DNA of 64,000 nucleotides from Aureimonas sp. AU12 (GCF_001463705.1 NZ_BBWH01000052.1:1-64000); one strand, 5' to 3'; counted from the first letter of the stretch, positions 34,036 through 45,290 are shown. Notes: generated by a model not told the origin, from the sequence alone. Program-made: numbers and translations.

Positions 34036-36021
34036 TCAGGGCGCGTCCGCTTGGGGCGTCGGCAGCGCCCCGGCGGCCTGCCGGTCGTCGGCGAAGAAGA
34101 ACGTGTCGGGCCGGTAGGTGCCGAAGAGGGCGCCGGGCTCCCAGTTGTAGGTCGCCTCGCGCGGCAGGTTGCGCAGGCGCCGGGACGCCACGACGATCTG
34201 GTCGACGCCCGCGACGATGCCGATGCGCGGCATCTCGGCGGCGTTGATCTCCAGCATGCGGCGCCAGATCTCGCGCTTCTCGCCCTCGATCAGCGTCTCG
34301 CGCCAGCGCATGTTCAAGGCCAGCAGCTCGCGGGCGAAAGGCAGCGAGGGCTCGGCGCCGAGCTTGCCGCCGCTTTCGAAATGGAGCCCCCAGGCCGGCC
34401 AGGAGGCCTGCGAGGAATCGGTCGGGGCGAGTTCCGCCGGGCTGTCCACCGGCTTGGCCAGACCGTTCTCGAGGCCCGGGCCCACCGACATGAGCGTCGA
34501 TCCGGCAGCGAGGCGCGAGCTCAGCGTGTCCTTCTCCACCGTTTTCAGGACGAGGCCGATGCCGATCTTGCGCCAGTCCTCGGCGACGAGCTGGAGAACG
34601 TCGACCTGCTCGCCCTCCTCGCCGCCGACCTCGACGACGATGTTGGCCGAGCGGCCGTCGGGCAGGATGCGGATGCCGCCGGTGTCGCGCTTGCGCAGGC
34701 CCATCGCGTCGAGAAGCGCGATGGCGGCGGCGGGATCGTAGGTCGCGAAGCGCTGCGACAGGTCGGGCGTCCAGAGCGGCGAGGCCGGCAGGACCGTGTC
34801 GTTCGTCGGCCGCGCGAGGCCGTAGTAGATGGCCTGGTTGATGTCCTCGCGGTTGATCGCCAGCGACAGGGCGCGGCGGAAGTCGGCGGACTGGAACAGG
34901 GTGCGCCAGGTCTCGTCGACGACGTTGAGATCGGGAAACAGCGCGACGCGCGCCCCCCGGCCGCTGTGCCAGCGCAGGACGTCGTAGTCCCAGCGCTCGC
35001 TCGCGTGCTTGACGAAGGCGTAATTGCCGAAGGTCATGTAGTTCGCCTGCAGGTCGGCGGCGCCCGCCCCGACCATCGCCGGGATGAGACCGGGACTGGC
35101 GATGGTCATTGCCACCTCGTCGATATAGGGGAGCTGCTGCCCCGTCTCGTCGACCCGGTGGAAGTAGGGATTGCGGCGGAAGAGATAGCGGTCGGCAGGC
35201 GGCGTGGTCGCGAGCACCCAGGGCTGCAGCGACGGCAGTTCGACATTGGCGTTCTTGTAGGGCTGATCGAACTTGAAGTGCAGCGCTACCCAGTTGCGCT
35301 GGCCTTCCGCCGCTACGCGCGCCTCGAGCGAAGCGGGATCGGCGTATTTCTGGTGAAACTGCTTGAGATAATGGGCGGGCCGGAAGATCTCGAGCGCCAG
35401 AGAGCGCGCCATGGCCGGCAGGAAGAACGGGTTCGGCTTCGTCCACTCGTAGCGGATCGTCACGTCGTCGGGGAAGCTGACGCGCGGCCCCTCGCCGTCG
35501 ACCAGAAGCTCGCGCGGCAGGCCGTTCTTGCCGAGCTTGGGATCGTTGACGACGTCCTCCCAGTAGTAGCGGAAGTCCTCGGCGGTGAAGGGCGCGCCGT
35601 CCGACCATTTGTGGCCCCGGCGCAGGTGGATCGTGAAGATCCGGCCCGCCTCGACATCCACCGCGCGGGCGAGATCGGGCTCGATGCGTCCATCCGGCGT
35701 GTAGCCGACGAGGCGCGCATAACCGAACACCACCATGCGGCGGGTGTCGCGGGCCTGCGCCTCGATGATGCGCAGCGAACCGCCGTAGCGGCCGATCTCG
35801 CGGCCGGTGGCGGGCATGTCGACCACCAGCGGCTCGGCCGGCAGGCGCTCGGCCATCGGCGCCAGCGTTCCGGCCGCGACCGTGTCGGCCAGGGCCGGCG
35901 GCTCGGCCACGGCCGCGCGTGCCGGGCTTTGCGCGAGGCCAAGGCATGCGACGAGCGTCAGCGCCGCCAGCGGCGGGGCCGTGCGGGCGAAGCGGGCGAT
36001 GAGGCGGCGGGGCGTCGCCAT
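34036..36021 (-). CDS. Peptide-type ABC transporter substrate-binding protein
   Basis: The 661-residue periplasmic protein has a long signal peptide (to about residue 36, ending SPARAA) and a SBP_bac_5 domain. Motifs include GREIGRYGGSLRIIEA, LRRGHKWSDGAPFTAEDFRYY and ADFRRALSLAINREDINQAI. The length is larger than DppA (about 535) and closer to YejA-like proteins that bind oligopeptides or modified peptides. The ATG of MATPRRLIARF follows GGAG at 6 bases; the reading frame is open far upstream through the ATPase gene but that is a shadow. It sits between ATPase and permease genes, so it defines the cargo. Confidence 0.92.
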   Translation of the reverse strand: MATPRRLIARFARTAPPLAALTLVACLGLAQSPARAAVAEPPALADTVAAGTLAPMAERLPAEPLVVDMPATGREIGRYGGSLRIIEAQARDTRRMVVFGYARLVGYTPDGRIEPDLARAVDVEAGRIFTIHLRRGHKWSDGAPFTAEDFRYYWEDVVNDPKLGKNGLPRELLVDGEGPRVSFPDDVTIRYEWTKPNPFFLPAMARSLALEIFRPAHYLKQFHQKYADPASLEARVAAEGQRNWVALHFKFDQPYKNANVELPSLQPWVLATTPPADRYLFRRNPYFHRVDETGQQLPYIDEVAMTIASPGLIPAMVGAGAADLQANYMTFGNYAFVKHASERWDYDVLRWHSGRGARVALFPDLNVVDETWRTLFQSADFRRALSLAINREDINQAIYYGLARPTNDTVLPASPLWTPDLSQRFATYDPAAAIALLDAMGLRKRDTGGIRILPDGRSANIVVEVGGEEGEQVDVLQLVAEDWRKIGIGLVLKTVEKDTLSSRLAAGSTLMSVGPGLENGLAKPVDSPAELAPTDSSQASWPAWGLHFESGGKLGAEPSLPFARELLALNMRWRETLIEGEKREIWRRMLEINAAEMPRIGIVAGVDQIVVASRRLRNLPREATYNWEPGALFGTYRPDTFFFADDRQAAGALPTPQADAP

Positions 36022-36149
36022 CGAAGACTCCGGAGCGGTCAGTGGTGGGCGAAGCGCGGCCCCAAGCGCCTGTTCGCGCTGGCGCTTCGCTTGCGTTTCG
36101 ACGCTCGCACGCGGCGCAGCGCCATGCAACGGCGGAGCGAACGGGCGGC

Positions 36150-38066
<1,917 letters not shown>

Positions 38067-38139
38067 GAAGGTTCCGGTCAGGCGTGTCGCGCAGGCCGAG
38101 ACGGCGATCGCGCCGCGATCATGGCAGAGAGCGGGGCGG

Positions 38140-38988
38140 TCAGGGAAGCTTCAAGTCGAGAAGCAGCGTCTCGGCATAGAGATGATCCACATCCGCGGGG
38201 GGTACGTCGGGCGTGCGGACCCACCGGGCCAGCGGGATCACCTCGATTTCGCCCGGCGACACATGCACAGGGAGGAAGCGCGAATCGATGGCCAGCACCT
38301 CCGACGCGGGCCCGCAGAGCGTATCGGCGAGCGCCTGTGCGGAGGCCGCGAGGACGCCGAGGTCGGAGCAGTGGAGAAGCTCGCGATAGAGGATGTTCTC
38401 GCCCTTGCGCTTGTTCTGGAGGACGAGGAGCACGGGCGCGCCGCCCGCCTCGAAGCTCAGCATATCCAAGCCAAGGCCCCGGTGATCGCCAAGGATGCGG
38501 CGCGAGCGGGGGTCCAGCCGTTCGGGCTCGGGCCTCTGGAGCGAGAGGCGCGCGCCGCCGGCCTGCGGGCGAAACAGGCGGCGGGTGTCGTCGAGAATGG
38601 TGAAGCCCAGCCCGCGGATGCGCCGACCGGTGGCGCGGCGGGCGGTCATCGTGGCGTAGGTCGTGCCGGGCTGCGCCATGCCGGCGCGCAGCAGCGCCTC
38701 TCCGATGCCGGTGCCGCGGTGGTCGCGCTGGAGATACCAGGCGCCGAGATCGCAGAAGCGCCGGCGCCCGACCGAGGTCTCGCGATCGGAATAGATCGTC
38801 GCCATGAAGCCGACCACGGTGCCGGCCTCCTCCACCAGCCAGCCGCGCTCGGCATCGACCGGGCGCCAGGGATAGGCGAGGATCCGCCGCCAGCGCTCGG
38901 GCGGGATCTTCGGGTTCATCAGCCGATGGAGGAGATCGGCCACCGGCTCGATATCGGCCTCGCCCGCCGGGCGTACGAGGGCGCTCAT
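38140..38988 (-). CDS. GNAT family N-acetyltransferase
   Basis: The 282-residue protein has an N-terminal GNAT fold: VRPAGEADIEPVADLLHRL, GTVVGFMATIYSD, and acetyl-CoA motif YLQRDHRGTGIGEALLRAG. A C-terminal region of about 120 residues (LGLDMLSFEAGGAPVLLVL, SSRFLPVHVSPG-like segment) may be a second degenerate GNAT lobe. Acceptor unknown; the context suggests an amino sugar or glycan-linked amine, because the gene overlaps the upstream polysaccharide deacetylase gene by ATGA. The start at MSALVRPAGE is set by this overlap; a longer start would run deep into the neighbour. Confidence 0.85.
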   Translation of the reverse strand: MSALVRPAGEADIEPVADLLHRLMNPKIPPERWRRILAYPWRPVDAERGWLVEEAGTVVGFMATIYSDRETSVGRRRFCDLGAWYLQRDHRGTGIGEALLRAGMAQPGTTYATMTARRATGRRIRGLGFTILDDTRRLFRPQAGGARLSLQRPEPERLDPRSRRILGDHRGLGLDMLSFEAGGAPVLLVLQNKRKGENILYRELLHCSDLGVLAASAQALADTLCGPASEVLAIDSRFLPVHVSPGEIEVIPLARWVRTPDVPPADVDHLYAETLLLDLKLP

Positions 38989-39746
38989 GCGAGCGGCGCG
39001 AACAGCGTGGCGGCGTCGCGCCAGCGCACGGCGGGATGGCGCGAGAGCATCGGCAGGAGGGCGGCGAGGAAGTCCCACGTCGCCTCATCATGGGCGAGAT
39101 GGTGGGTGAGGAGAGCGAAGGGTCGACCATCCCCGGCGGCGCGGCGGAGCGCCAGATCCTCCACCATCGAGCGGCAGAGCTTGGTCGCCCCGGCAAAGCG
39201 CGCGCCGCCTTTCCACCTGACCACATCGAGATCGCCGTTGATGGCGCGAAGGCCGGGCGGGGCGGCCTCGGGCGGGCCGAAGGTGCTGAGGCCGATATAG
39301 CCGGCGGCGGGCAACGCTTGGCTCACGCGCGGCTCGATCCGGTTCCAAGGCGGCACCATCACCGGCAGGAAGCGGTCGCCGAAGAGCGCGGCGAGGCGCT
39401 CGCGCCCACCTGCGAACTCGTCGAGGATGGGCTGGAGGTCGCGATCCCCGCCGCACTCCACCGCTCGCCCGCCGGGCGCGGCGTGGTTGCGATGGCGCCA
39501 GCCGTGCTGGAGGACATGGGCGTCCCCACCCGAAAGAACCGCGGCCAGCGCCGGCGTCGCCGGCTCGGGGATCACGGCGAGGGCCGGCACCGCGCGGTGG
39601 CGATCGGCCAGCGCCATGAGGCGGCGAAGGGCCGGCGTGTCGTCGGCCGCGTCGTCGTCGCGCCACCAGAGCGGCAGGGTCAGGCCCCCCTCCTCCCAGC
39701 GATCGAGCTCGGCATTGAGCGGCGCGGCGTCGGTGGGATCGATCAT
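38985..39746 (-). CDS. Polysaccharide deacetylase family protein (stand-alone)
   Basis: This 253-residue protein is a homologue of the C-terminal half of the GT-deacetylase fusion at 23225. Shared motifs in the same order are LWWRDDDAADDTPALRRL, HGWRHRNHAAPGG, VPPWNRIEP, IGLSTFG and LLTHHLAHDEATWDF. The Asp triplet and His pairs suggest a metal-dependent deacetylase. No signal peptide, so it acts in the cytoplasm. It is the first gene of the operon with the GNAT protein and the peptide-type importer. The opposite activities, deacetylase and acetyltransferase, could remodel the same amino group. Confidence 0.85.
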   Translation of the reverse strand: MIDPTDAAPLNAELDRWEEGGLTLPLWWRDDDAADDTPALRRLMALADRHRAVPALAVIPEPATPALAAVLSGGDAHVLQHGWRHRNHAAPGGRAVECGGDRDLQPILDEFAGGRERLAALFGDRFLPVMVPPWNRIEPRVSQALPAAGYIGLSTFGPPEAAPPGLRAINGDLDVVRWKGGARFAGATKLCRSMVEDLALRRAAGDGRPFALLTHHLAHDEATWDFLAALLPMLSRHPAVRWRDAATLFAPLA

Positions 39747-39967
39747 CGGAGCGGGCGAATGGGCGGAACCATGGTCGCCGTCTTAGCGGCTCGCGCAGCG
39801 CGGGCACAAGTGCGCGGCCTTGCCGCGACCGAAGCCGATCGCACCAGATGATCGCAGCCAATATATTTAGCCGCACAGACAGTTAGGCAGGCTGGGCAAG
39901 CCTTGTTTCGGAACAGGCGTCTGCGTCGTGGCCTTCCCTTCCCATGACATCAACTCAGGAGACCCCC

Positions 39968-41119
39968 ATGGTCCGCACGACCCTTCGCAGCGCCACGATG
40001 CTGGCCGCGATCGCCGGCACGTTCGCCCTCGGCCTGTCCGCCGCCTCCGCCCAGACCGCGACGCCGCCAGCCTCGACCTCCACCGCCGCCGCCGCCCGCA
40101 CGATGGCGCAGCCGACAGCCGAGATGAAGTCGGTTCTCGACAAGCTCGCCGCGCTCGGCGCCAAGCCGCTCGGCACGCTTCCGGTGGCCGAGACCCGCGC
40201 CCAGCCGACGCCTGCCGACGCCGTCATGGCGATCATGAAGGAGAAGAACATCCAGCCGGGCGCCGCCGTTCAGGCGGTGAAAACGCGCGACATCAAGATC
40301 CCCGGCGCCGCCGGCGAGGTCGATGCCCGTGTCTACACCCCGGAAGGCCAAGGGCCCTTCCCGCTCGTCGTCTACTACCATGGCGGCGGCTGGGTGATCG
40401 CCGATCTCGACACCTACGACGCCTCGCCCCGCGCGATCGCGGCTGGTGCGAAAGCCGTCGTGGTCTCGGTCGATTATCGCCATGCGCCCGAGCACAAGTT
40501 CCCGGCGGCACATGAGGACGGTTTCGCGGCCTATCAGTGGATCGTCGAGAACTCCGGCTCGCTCAACGCCGACACGACGCGTCTGGCCGTCGCCGGCGAG
40601 AGCGCGGGCGGCAACATGGCGGCGAACGTCGCGATCATGGCGCGCGACGCCAGGATCATCCAGCCGATCCACCAGCTTCTCGTCTATCCCGTCGCGGGCA
40701 ACGACCTGAAGACCCCGTCCTATGTCGAGAACGCCGAGGCCAAGCCCTTGTCGAAGCCGGCGATGGAGTGGTTCTTCACCAACGTGTTGGCAGAGCAGTC
40801 GCAATCGGCCGATCCACGCCTCAACCTCGTGGGACGCACCGAGCTGCAGGGCCTGCCTGCCGCGACGGTGATCAATGCGCAGATCGATCCGCTGCGCTCG
40901 GAAGGCGAGACCTATGCCGAGCACCTTCGCGCCGCCGGCGTTCCCGTGGAGCAGAAGACCTATGCCGGCGTGACGCACGAGTTCTTCGGCATGGGCACGG
41001 TGGTGCCGGAGGCCAAGCAGGCGATGACGTTGGCGAACGAGCGGCTTGCCGCCGCCTTTGCCGCCGCACCATCCAGCGAAAGCACCAGTTCGACCGGCGC
41101 GGCCAAGCCGGCGAACTGA
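39968..41119 (+). CDS. Secreted alpha/beta hydrolase (HSL-type esterase)
   Basis: The 383-residue protein has a signal peptide (to about residue 29, GLSAASAQ), a Thr/Ala linker and an alpha/beta hydrolase domain of the hormone-sensitive-lipase family. The oxyanion motif is YYHGGGWVIAD and the nucleophile elbow is GESAGGNMA. The catalytic Asp is in AQIDPLRSEG and His in GVTHEFFGMG. It should be a periplasmic or secreted carboxylesterase acting on short acyl esters. The ATG of MVRTTLRSAT follows AGGAG at 6 bases; an upstream ATG adds eight residues without a ribosome site. Ends in a strong terminator. Confidence 0.92.
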   Translation: MVRTTLRSATMLAAIAGTFALGLSAASAQTATPPASTSTAAAARTMAQPTAEMKSVLDKLAALGAKPLGTLPVAETRAQPTPADAVMAIMKEKNIQPGAAVQAVKTRDIKIPGAAGEVDARVYTPEGQGPFPLVVYYHGGGWVIADLDTYDASPRAIAAGAKAVVVSVDYRHAPEHKFPAAHEDGFAAYQWIVENSGSLNADTTRLAVAGESAGGNMAANVAIMARDARIIQPIHQLLVYPVAGNDLKTPSYVENAEAKPLSKPAMEWFFTNVLAEQSQSADPRLNLVGRTELQGLPAATVINAQIDPLRSEGETYAEHLRAAGVPVEQKTYAGVTHEFFGMGTVVPEAKQAMTLANERLAAAFAAAPSSESTSSTGAAKPAN

Positions 41120-41154
41120 GCGAAAGCTCTTTGCGATAGGATAGGACGGGAGAA

Positions 41155-41184
41155 GGGGCGATCCGCGGGGATCGCTCCTTTTTT
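41155..41184 (+). terminator. Intrinsic terminator of the esterase gene
   Basis: GGGGCGATCC pairs with GGATCGCTCC around a GCGG loop and is followed directly by TTTTTT. This is the clearest plus-strand terminator in the window. Confidence 0.9.
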
Positions 41185-41208
41185 CTAGACCTCAGGAGGC
41201 GAGGTCGG

Positions 41209-41988
41209 TCAGGCCGACGAGAGGTCGCGCGCCTCGTCACGAGCGACCCGGTTGCCTTGGCTCGCCGGCGCCTTTTCGCGAAGGTGCAGGTAGGTCTCGT
41301 TGAAGCCGCAGAATTCCTTCAGGCGCCCGACGTCGCGCACCACGAGGTTCTTGCCCTCGGCGGAGATCATGCCCTCGCTGCGAAGGTTGCGGATCATCTT
41401 GTTGACGCTGACCACCGTCAGACCCATCGTGTCCGCGAGTTCCGTCTGCGTCACCGGCAAGAGGAAGCGGTTGTCGTGATCGACGAGACCGACGCTCTGC
41501 AGGCGCACGAGGAGTTCGCACAGGAGATGGGCGATGCGCTCCTCGGCCGAGCGGCGCCCGACATTGACCAGCCATTCCCGCAGCACCGACTGGTCCACCA
41601 GCGTCGACCACCAGAGCGCCTTGGCGATCGCGGGCTTTTCGCAGAGTTCCGCGATATCGCTGCTCGACAGCTTGGCGACGTGACAGTCGGTCAGGGTCGC
41701 GATCGCATGATCCATCTCCTTCAGGATGAACACATGCAGGTCGCAGAAGTCGCCGGGCACGAGATAGGCGACGATCTGGCGGCTGCCGTCCTCGAGGATC
41801 TTGTAGCGGCAGGCGAAGCCCGAAAGGATCAGATGGACGTCCTGCGGGTTGTCGCCTTCCGACGAGATCTCGTGTTTGGGCGGAAGCTGGACGGTGCGGC
41901 GTGTGTGGCGGGCAAAGAGTTGTCGCTCTTCGGGGGAGAAGGTGACGAAATGCTCGAGCTTGCGGATGAAGAAACTGTCGTGAACCAT
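41209..41988 (-). CDS. Crp/Fnr family transcriptional regulator
   Basis: The 259-residue regulator has an N-terminal effector domain (QLPPKHEISSEGDNPQDVHLILSGFACR, PGDFCDLHVFIL) and a C-terminal winged helix with LPVTQTELADTMGLTVVSVNKMIRNLRSEGMI. The cNMP phosphate-binding Arg is not evident and the four-Cys FNR cluster is absent. It belongs to the alphaproteobacterial group of Crp/Fnr proteins whose signal is mostly unknown. Targets cannot be inferred. The gene is monocistronic and converges on the esterase gene. Confidence 0.9.
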   Translation of the reverse strand: MVHDSFFIRKLEHFVTFSPEERQLFARHTRRTVQLPPKHEISSEGDNPQDVHLILSGFACRYKILEDGSRQIVAYLVPGDFCDLHVFILKEMDHAIATLTDCHVAKLSSSDIAELCEKPAIAKALWWSTLVDQSVLREWLVNVGRRSAEERIAHLLCELLVRLQSVGLVDHDNRFLLPVTQTELADTMGLTVVSVNKMIRNLRSEGMISAEGKNLVVRDVGRLKEFCGFNETYLHLREKAPASQGNRVARDEARDLSSA

Positions 41989-42073
41989 GGCCCTTGCCCG
42001 TCCCGTCGATCCGCCGGCGGCGACAGCACGCGCGGCCCCCCGTCATAGAGCCTTCGCTGATCGACAGGAAGGG

Positions 42074-42103
42074 GAACCGCCGGCCTGTTCAGACCGGCGG
42101 TTC
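42074..42103 (-). terminator. Stem-loop terminator of the 42118-42384 gene
   Basis: A perfect 10-bp stem, GAACCGCCGG with CCGGCGGTTC, can be extended by GG/CC pairs. It starts 14 bases after the stop of the small acidic protein gene. The T-rich exit is modest (CCCCTTCC). Confidence 0.65.
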
Positions 42104-42117
42104 TCCGACGGGCCAGC

Positions 42118-42384
42118 TCAGGCCTTGCCGGTACGGCCCGCGACGTCGTTGATCGAGTCGCGTGCCGCGCGCTGGCTGTCCAGCGCATCCTGCGCATCGA
42201 TTTCCTCGATCGTGCCGGGGGCCGCGACCCCGGTCTCGCCGGGCTGCAACCCGTCGCGGCTCTGCGGTCGGGGCGCCGAGCCGATGCGGCCGACCTTGGG
42301 ATCGCCGCCCTCGTCGTCTCCGAGCACGGAGAGGGAGGCATCGAGACGGGCATCGTCGAGACGGTTTGGCTTGTCGGATGACAT
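42118..42384 (-). CDS. Small acidic hypothetical protein
   Basis: The 88-residue cytoplasmic product begins MSSDKPNRLDDARLDASLSV and ends DALDSQRAARDSINDVAGRT. It is acidic, Asp/Gly-rich and probably disordered, with no domain I recognise. The ATG follows GAGGAGAAAG at good spacing, which supports expression. It has its own terminator and lies between the Crp/Fnr gene and the flagellar operon end without clear link to either. Confidence 0.6.
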   Translation of the reverse strand: MSSDKPNRLDDARLDASLSVLGDDEGGDPKVGRIGSAPRPQSRDGLQPGETGVAAPGTIEEIDAQDALDSQRAARDSINDVAGRTGKA

Positions 42385-42477
42385 GGATTCTTTCTCCTCG
42401 GTCTGATGAGGAGAAAGAGATTTGCGCGCGATGGGGTTCCGCGCCGGCGGCGCGCGCACTCCAAGCGACACTTTCGC

Positions 42478-44694
42478 TCAGAAGAGCGAGAGGAGCCCGC
42501 TGCCGGAGCCGCTGCCGCCGTTGAAGAGGGCCAGGATCGGCGAGGAGGACGCGTCGGTGGAGGCGACATCGTACATGCCGGCGAAGCGGGCGATGAACTT
42601 GTCGAGCTTGGCGGGATCGGCGAAGTCTGTGAAGTCGATGCGGCTTTCCAGCAGCTTGGCCTGCTTGGCGACATCCATGCTGCTCATCCCGTCGGGCAGC
42701 CCGAGCGCGGTTCGGGCGACCTGGAAGAGAGCCTTGTCGGCGAGAAGGCCGTAGGCGGTGGTGACGTTCGGCGCGTTGCGCAGGAAGTAGAGCGCAAGGC
42801 GCGTGCCCTCGCTCGTCTCGCCGGACTGCTCCTCGAGCGTCTGCAGGAGGTAGAGATTGTCGGTCGTGCGCCGGGCTGCGCCGCTTTGCGCGCCCGATCC
42901 GGTGTTCTCGAGGCTGCCGTCCGTCTCGAAGTTGAAGGCGGCGGCGAACTTCGCGACGGCCTTGTCGGTCTGCGCGTTGGCGAAGCTCTTGGGATCGGAG
43001 AGATCGCTCGTCAGGATCTTGCGCAGATCCGCCTTGGAGATGTCGGTATCCTTCACGCCATAAGCGGTCAGGGCGTAGCGAACCGTCTTCTCGTCGGCGA
43101 GAAGCCCGTCGATCGAGTAGATCGCGCCGGTCGCCTCGAGATAGCGCTGGGTGTCCGCCTTCACGACCGCCTTCTTCGCATCGGACTGGTCGGTGCCGAA
43201 GGTCGCGCTGTAGAGCGTCGCGGTCTTGGTGCGGTCGGTTACGGACTGGACCGAGCGCTCCGCCCGCAGCTTGCCGTCCTCGCCGAAGTTGAAGGCGGCG
43301 GCGAGCTTCGAATAGCGCTCGTCCTTTAGCTTCGAGACGTAGCTGTCGGGATCGGACGGATCGCTCGTCAGGACGGCGCGGATCGTCGACAGGCTGGCGG
43401 TCGCGGGATCGATGTCGAAGGCCTTGAGGACATATTCGAGGTTGGTGCGCCGGGTGCTGCCGACCACGCTTGCATCGGCGCGGATCAGGTCGGTGACCGA
43501 CGTCACCTTGGCGATACCGGCGACGAAGACGGCGCTGGCATTGCCGTCGGCCTTCGTCGCGGCCGCCTTGTAGTTGGCGAGGTAGCCGTTGAAGAAGGTC
43601 TCCGTGGCCTTGGGCGGCAGCGGCACATTGTAGGGCTGGCTGACGCCGTTGGCGTCGGTCTCCGTCGACGGGCGGACCGCACCGTTCGCGTCGAACCGGA
43701 ACATGTCGCGCAGGGCCTGCATCTTGGCTTTCGCCGCGACGCGCGCCGGCAGCACCTCGCCGCTGGCGGACACCGTGGGCATGGCGTCGACATTCGCCTG
43801 GCTCTTCAGGATGTCGGCGATGAACGTGGCCGTGTAGGTCTCGGACAGGCCGACCGACGCATGCATCATCTTGAGGATGCGGTCGTCGCCGGTCAGTTCG
43901 GTAACGTTGGCGACCGGCGGCGACTTGGCGAGGACCGCCTTGAGATAGTCGATATTGGCCTGCGCCGCCTGCGGGCTCGTCGCGTTGCCGGTCTTCTCGT
44001 TGTACTGGTAGACGAGATTGGAGATCTGTGCGGCGTTCTGGCTGAGGCTTGCGTTCGCGCCCGTCGTGAAGAACCCCTTGAGGGTCACGAAGGCAGTGCC
44101 GGGCGTCGGCGCGATCGTTCCGTCGAGGAGGCCCGAGACATAGCTCGAGGTGACACGCGAGGGGTCCGCGACCCCCGCGGCGCGCAGGGCCACGTCGACG
44201 AGCCGGCGATCGCCGACGAAAGCCGCGACCGTGGTGACGGTCGGCATCGCGTCTTCGAAATGGCTGGTCGCCGCGGCCGCGATCGGTGCGGAGCGATCGA
44301 CGCGCTCGCCATAGGCTTCCACGATGCGGTCGGTCTGCGCGGTGCTCTGGGCCGTCGGCTTGGCGGCGGAGGCCGAGAAGTTGAAGGCCGAGGCGAACTG
44401 CGCGTAGCGCTTGTCGACGAGCTTGTTGGCAAAGCTCGCGGTGTCGGAGAGATCGCTCTCCAGCACCTTGCGCATCAGGCCCTTGGAGCCGATCTGGTCC
44501 TCCAGTCCGTAGGCCTTCATCGCGTAGGAATAGAGCCGGAAATCGCCGAGGAACTCGTCGACGCTGGAGACGCCGCCGATCTTGTCGTCGTAGTATTGCG
44601 CGCTCTTGGCCACCGTCGCCTGGTCGGACAGGCGCTCGAGCGTCTGCGCCATGTTGTTCGTGTAGAGGCGGTAGTTCAGGAGGGTGGATATCAC
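42478..44694 (-). CDS. DUF1217 flagellar-cluster protein with repeated modules
   Basis: The 738-residue protein belongs to DUF1217, a family I know mainly from rhizobial flagellar clusters, where its role is not settled. The N terminus VISTLLNYRLYTNN has no signal peptide, like axial flagellar proteins exported by the type III system. About six repeats follow, each a variant of V-S-S-V-D-E-F-L-x-D-x-R-L then A-Y-G-L-x-D. Three also carry SDLSDP-SF and KFAAAFNF. The GTG start has GGAG 8 bases upstream. It is the last gene of the flhA-fliR operon. The Gly/Ser-rich tail ends in LLSLF. Confidence 0.8.
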   Translation of the reverse strand: MISTLLNYRLYTNNMAQTLERLSDQATVAKSAQYYDDKIGGVSSVDEFLGDFRLYSYAMKAYGLEDQIGSKGLMRKVLESDLSDTASFANKLVDKRYAQFASAFNFSASAAKPTAQSTAQTDRIVEAYGERVDRSAPIAAAATSHFEDAMPTVTTVAAFVGDRRLVDVALRAAGVADPSRVTSSYVSGLLDGTIAPTPGTAFVTLKGFFTTGANASLSQNAAQISNLVYQYNEKTGNATSPQAAQANIDYLKAVLAKSPPVANVTELTGDDRILKMMHASVGLSETYTATFIADILKSQANVDAMPTVSASGEVLPARVAAKAKMQALRDMFRFDANGAVRPSTETDANGVSQPYNVPLPPKATETFFNGYLANYKAAATKADGNASAVFVAGIAKVTSVTDLIRADASVVGSTRRTNLEYVLKAFDIDPATASLSTIRAVLTSDPSDPDSYVSKLKDERYSKLAAAFNFGEDGKLRAERSVQSVTDRTKTATLYSATFGTDQSDAKKAVVKADTQRYLEATGAIYSIDGLLADEKTVRYALTAYGVKDTDISKADLRKILTSDLSDPKSFANAQTDKAVAKFAAAFNFETDGSLENTGSGAQSGAARRTTDNLYLLQTLEEQSGETSEGTRLALYFLRNAPNVTTAYGLLADKALFQVARTALGLPDGMSSMDVAKQAKLLESRIDFTDFADPAKLDKFIARFAGMYDVASTDASSSPILALFNGGSGSGSGLLSLF

Positions 44695-44807
44695 GGCGCG
44701 TCTCCGGACGATCGAGGCCGACGCCCCTTTGCATGGGCGCCGACCGAGAGGCGAGTTTAAGCGAACATCGTTTCCGGGACGTGAAGAGGGTGCAGGAGCG
44801 CCGCTCC

Positions 44808-45290
44808 CTACTGCGTCGCCGCGGTCTTGTAGGCCTCGCCGCCGATCTGGTTCTTCGGCATGAAATCGAACTTGTCGATCATCACGTCCTCGACCACCTT
44901 CTGGCCATAGCGCGTGTTCACCGCCTCCTTGATCGAGGCGAGCAGCGCCGGCAGATCGTAGCGCTCGGGATTGCGGAAGTCGAAGCCCGAGACCGAGTAG
45001 ACCGCGCGGAACGCCTCGTCGAGGATGATCGGATCGGGCGGCACGGCGAGCTTGGCCGCCGTCTCGCCGTCGATCGTGTAGACGAAGCGGGCGAGCACGT
45101 AGCCCTGGATCGCGTTTTCCGAGATCAGGGGAACGGCGATCGTGTCCGTCTTCTTGTAGTCGAGTCCCTCGAAATAGTCGGGTTCCTTCTGAGCCTCGAC
45201 GGTCTCGCCGGAGCGCAGGGTCGCGACCGCATAGCCGGAGCCGAGCGTCACGAGGCAGACCCAGATGCCGATGCCCAGGATCTTGATCAT
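44808..45290 (-). CDS. Membrane-anchored FliL-like protein of the flagellar operon
   Basis: The 160-residue protein has one N-terminal membrane helix (IKILGIGIWVCLVTLGSGYAVA) and a periplasmic domain. That domain contains DTIAVPLISENAIQGYVLARF, a mid helix, DLPALLASIKEAVNTRYG and VEDVMIDKFDFMPKN. The topology (short inside segment, one helix, then a domain ending in a conserved strand) resembles FliL, the stator-associated protein. I do not see enough identity to call it fliL. It overlaps the upstream FlgN-like gene by ATGA, so it belongs to the flhA-fliR operon. Confidence 0.6.
   Translation of the reverse strand: MIKILGIGIWVCLVTLGSGYAVATLRSGETVEAQKEPDYFEGLDYKKTDTIAVPLISENAIQGYVLARFVYTIDGETAAKLAVPPDPIILDEAFRAVYSVSGFDFRNPERYDLPALLASIKEAVNTRYGQKVVEDVMIDKFDFMPKNQIGGEAYKTAATQ

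Noticed and set aside
42089-44734. 881-codon minus-strand ORF in another frame of the DUF1217 gene
   Set aside because: Arg/Gln/Asp-rich shadow; the DUF1217 frame has the repeats and a proper start.
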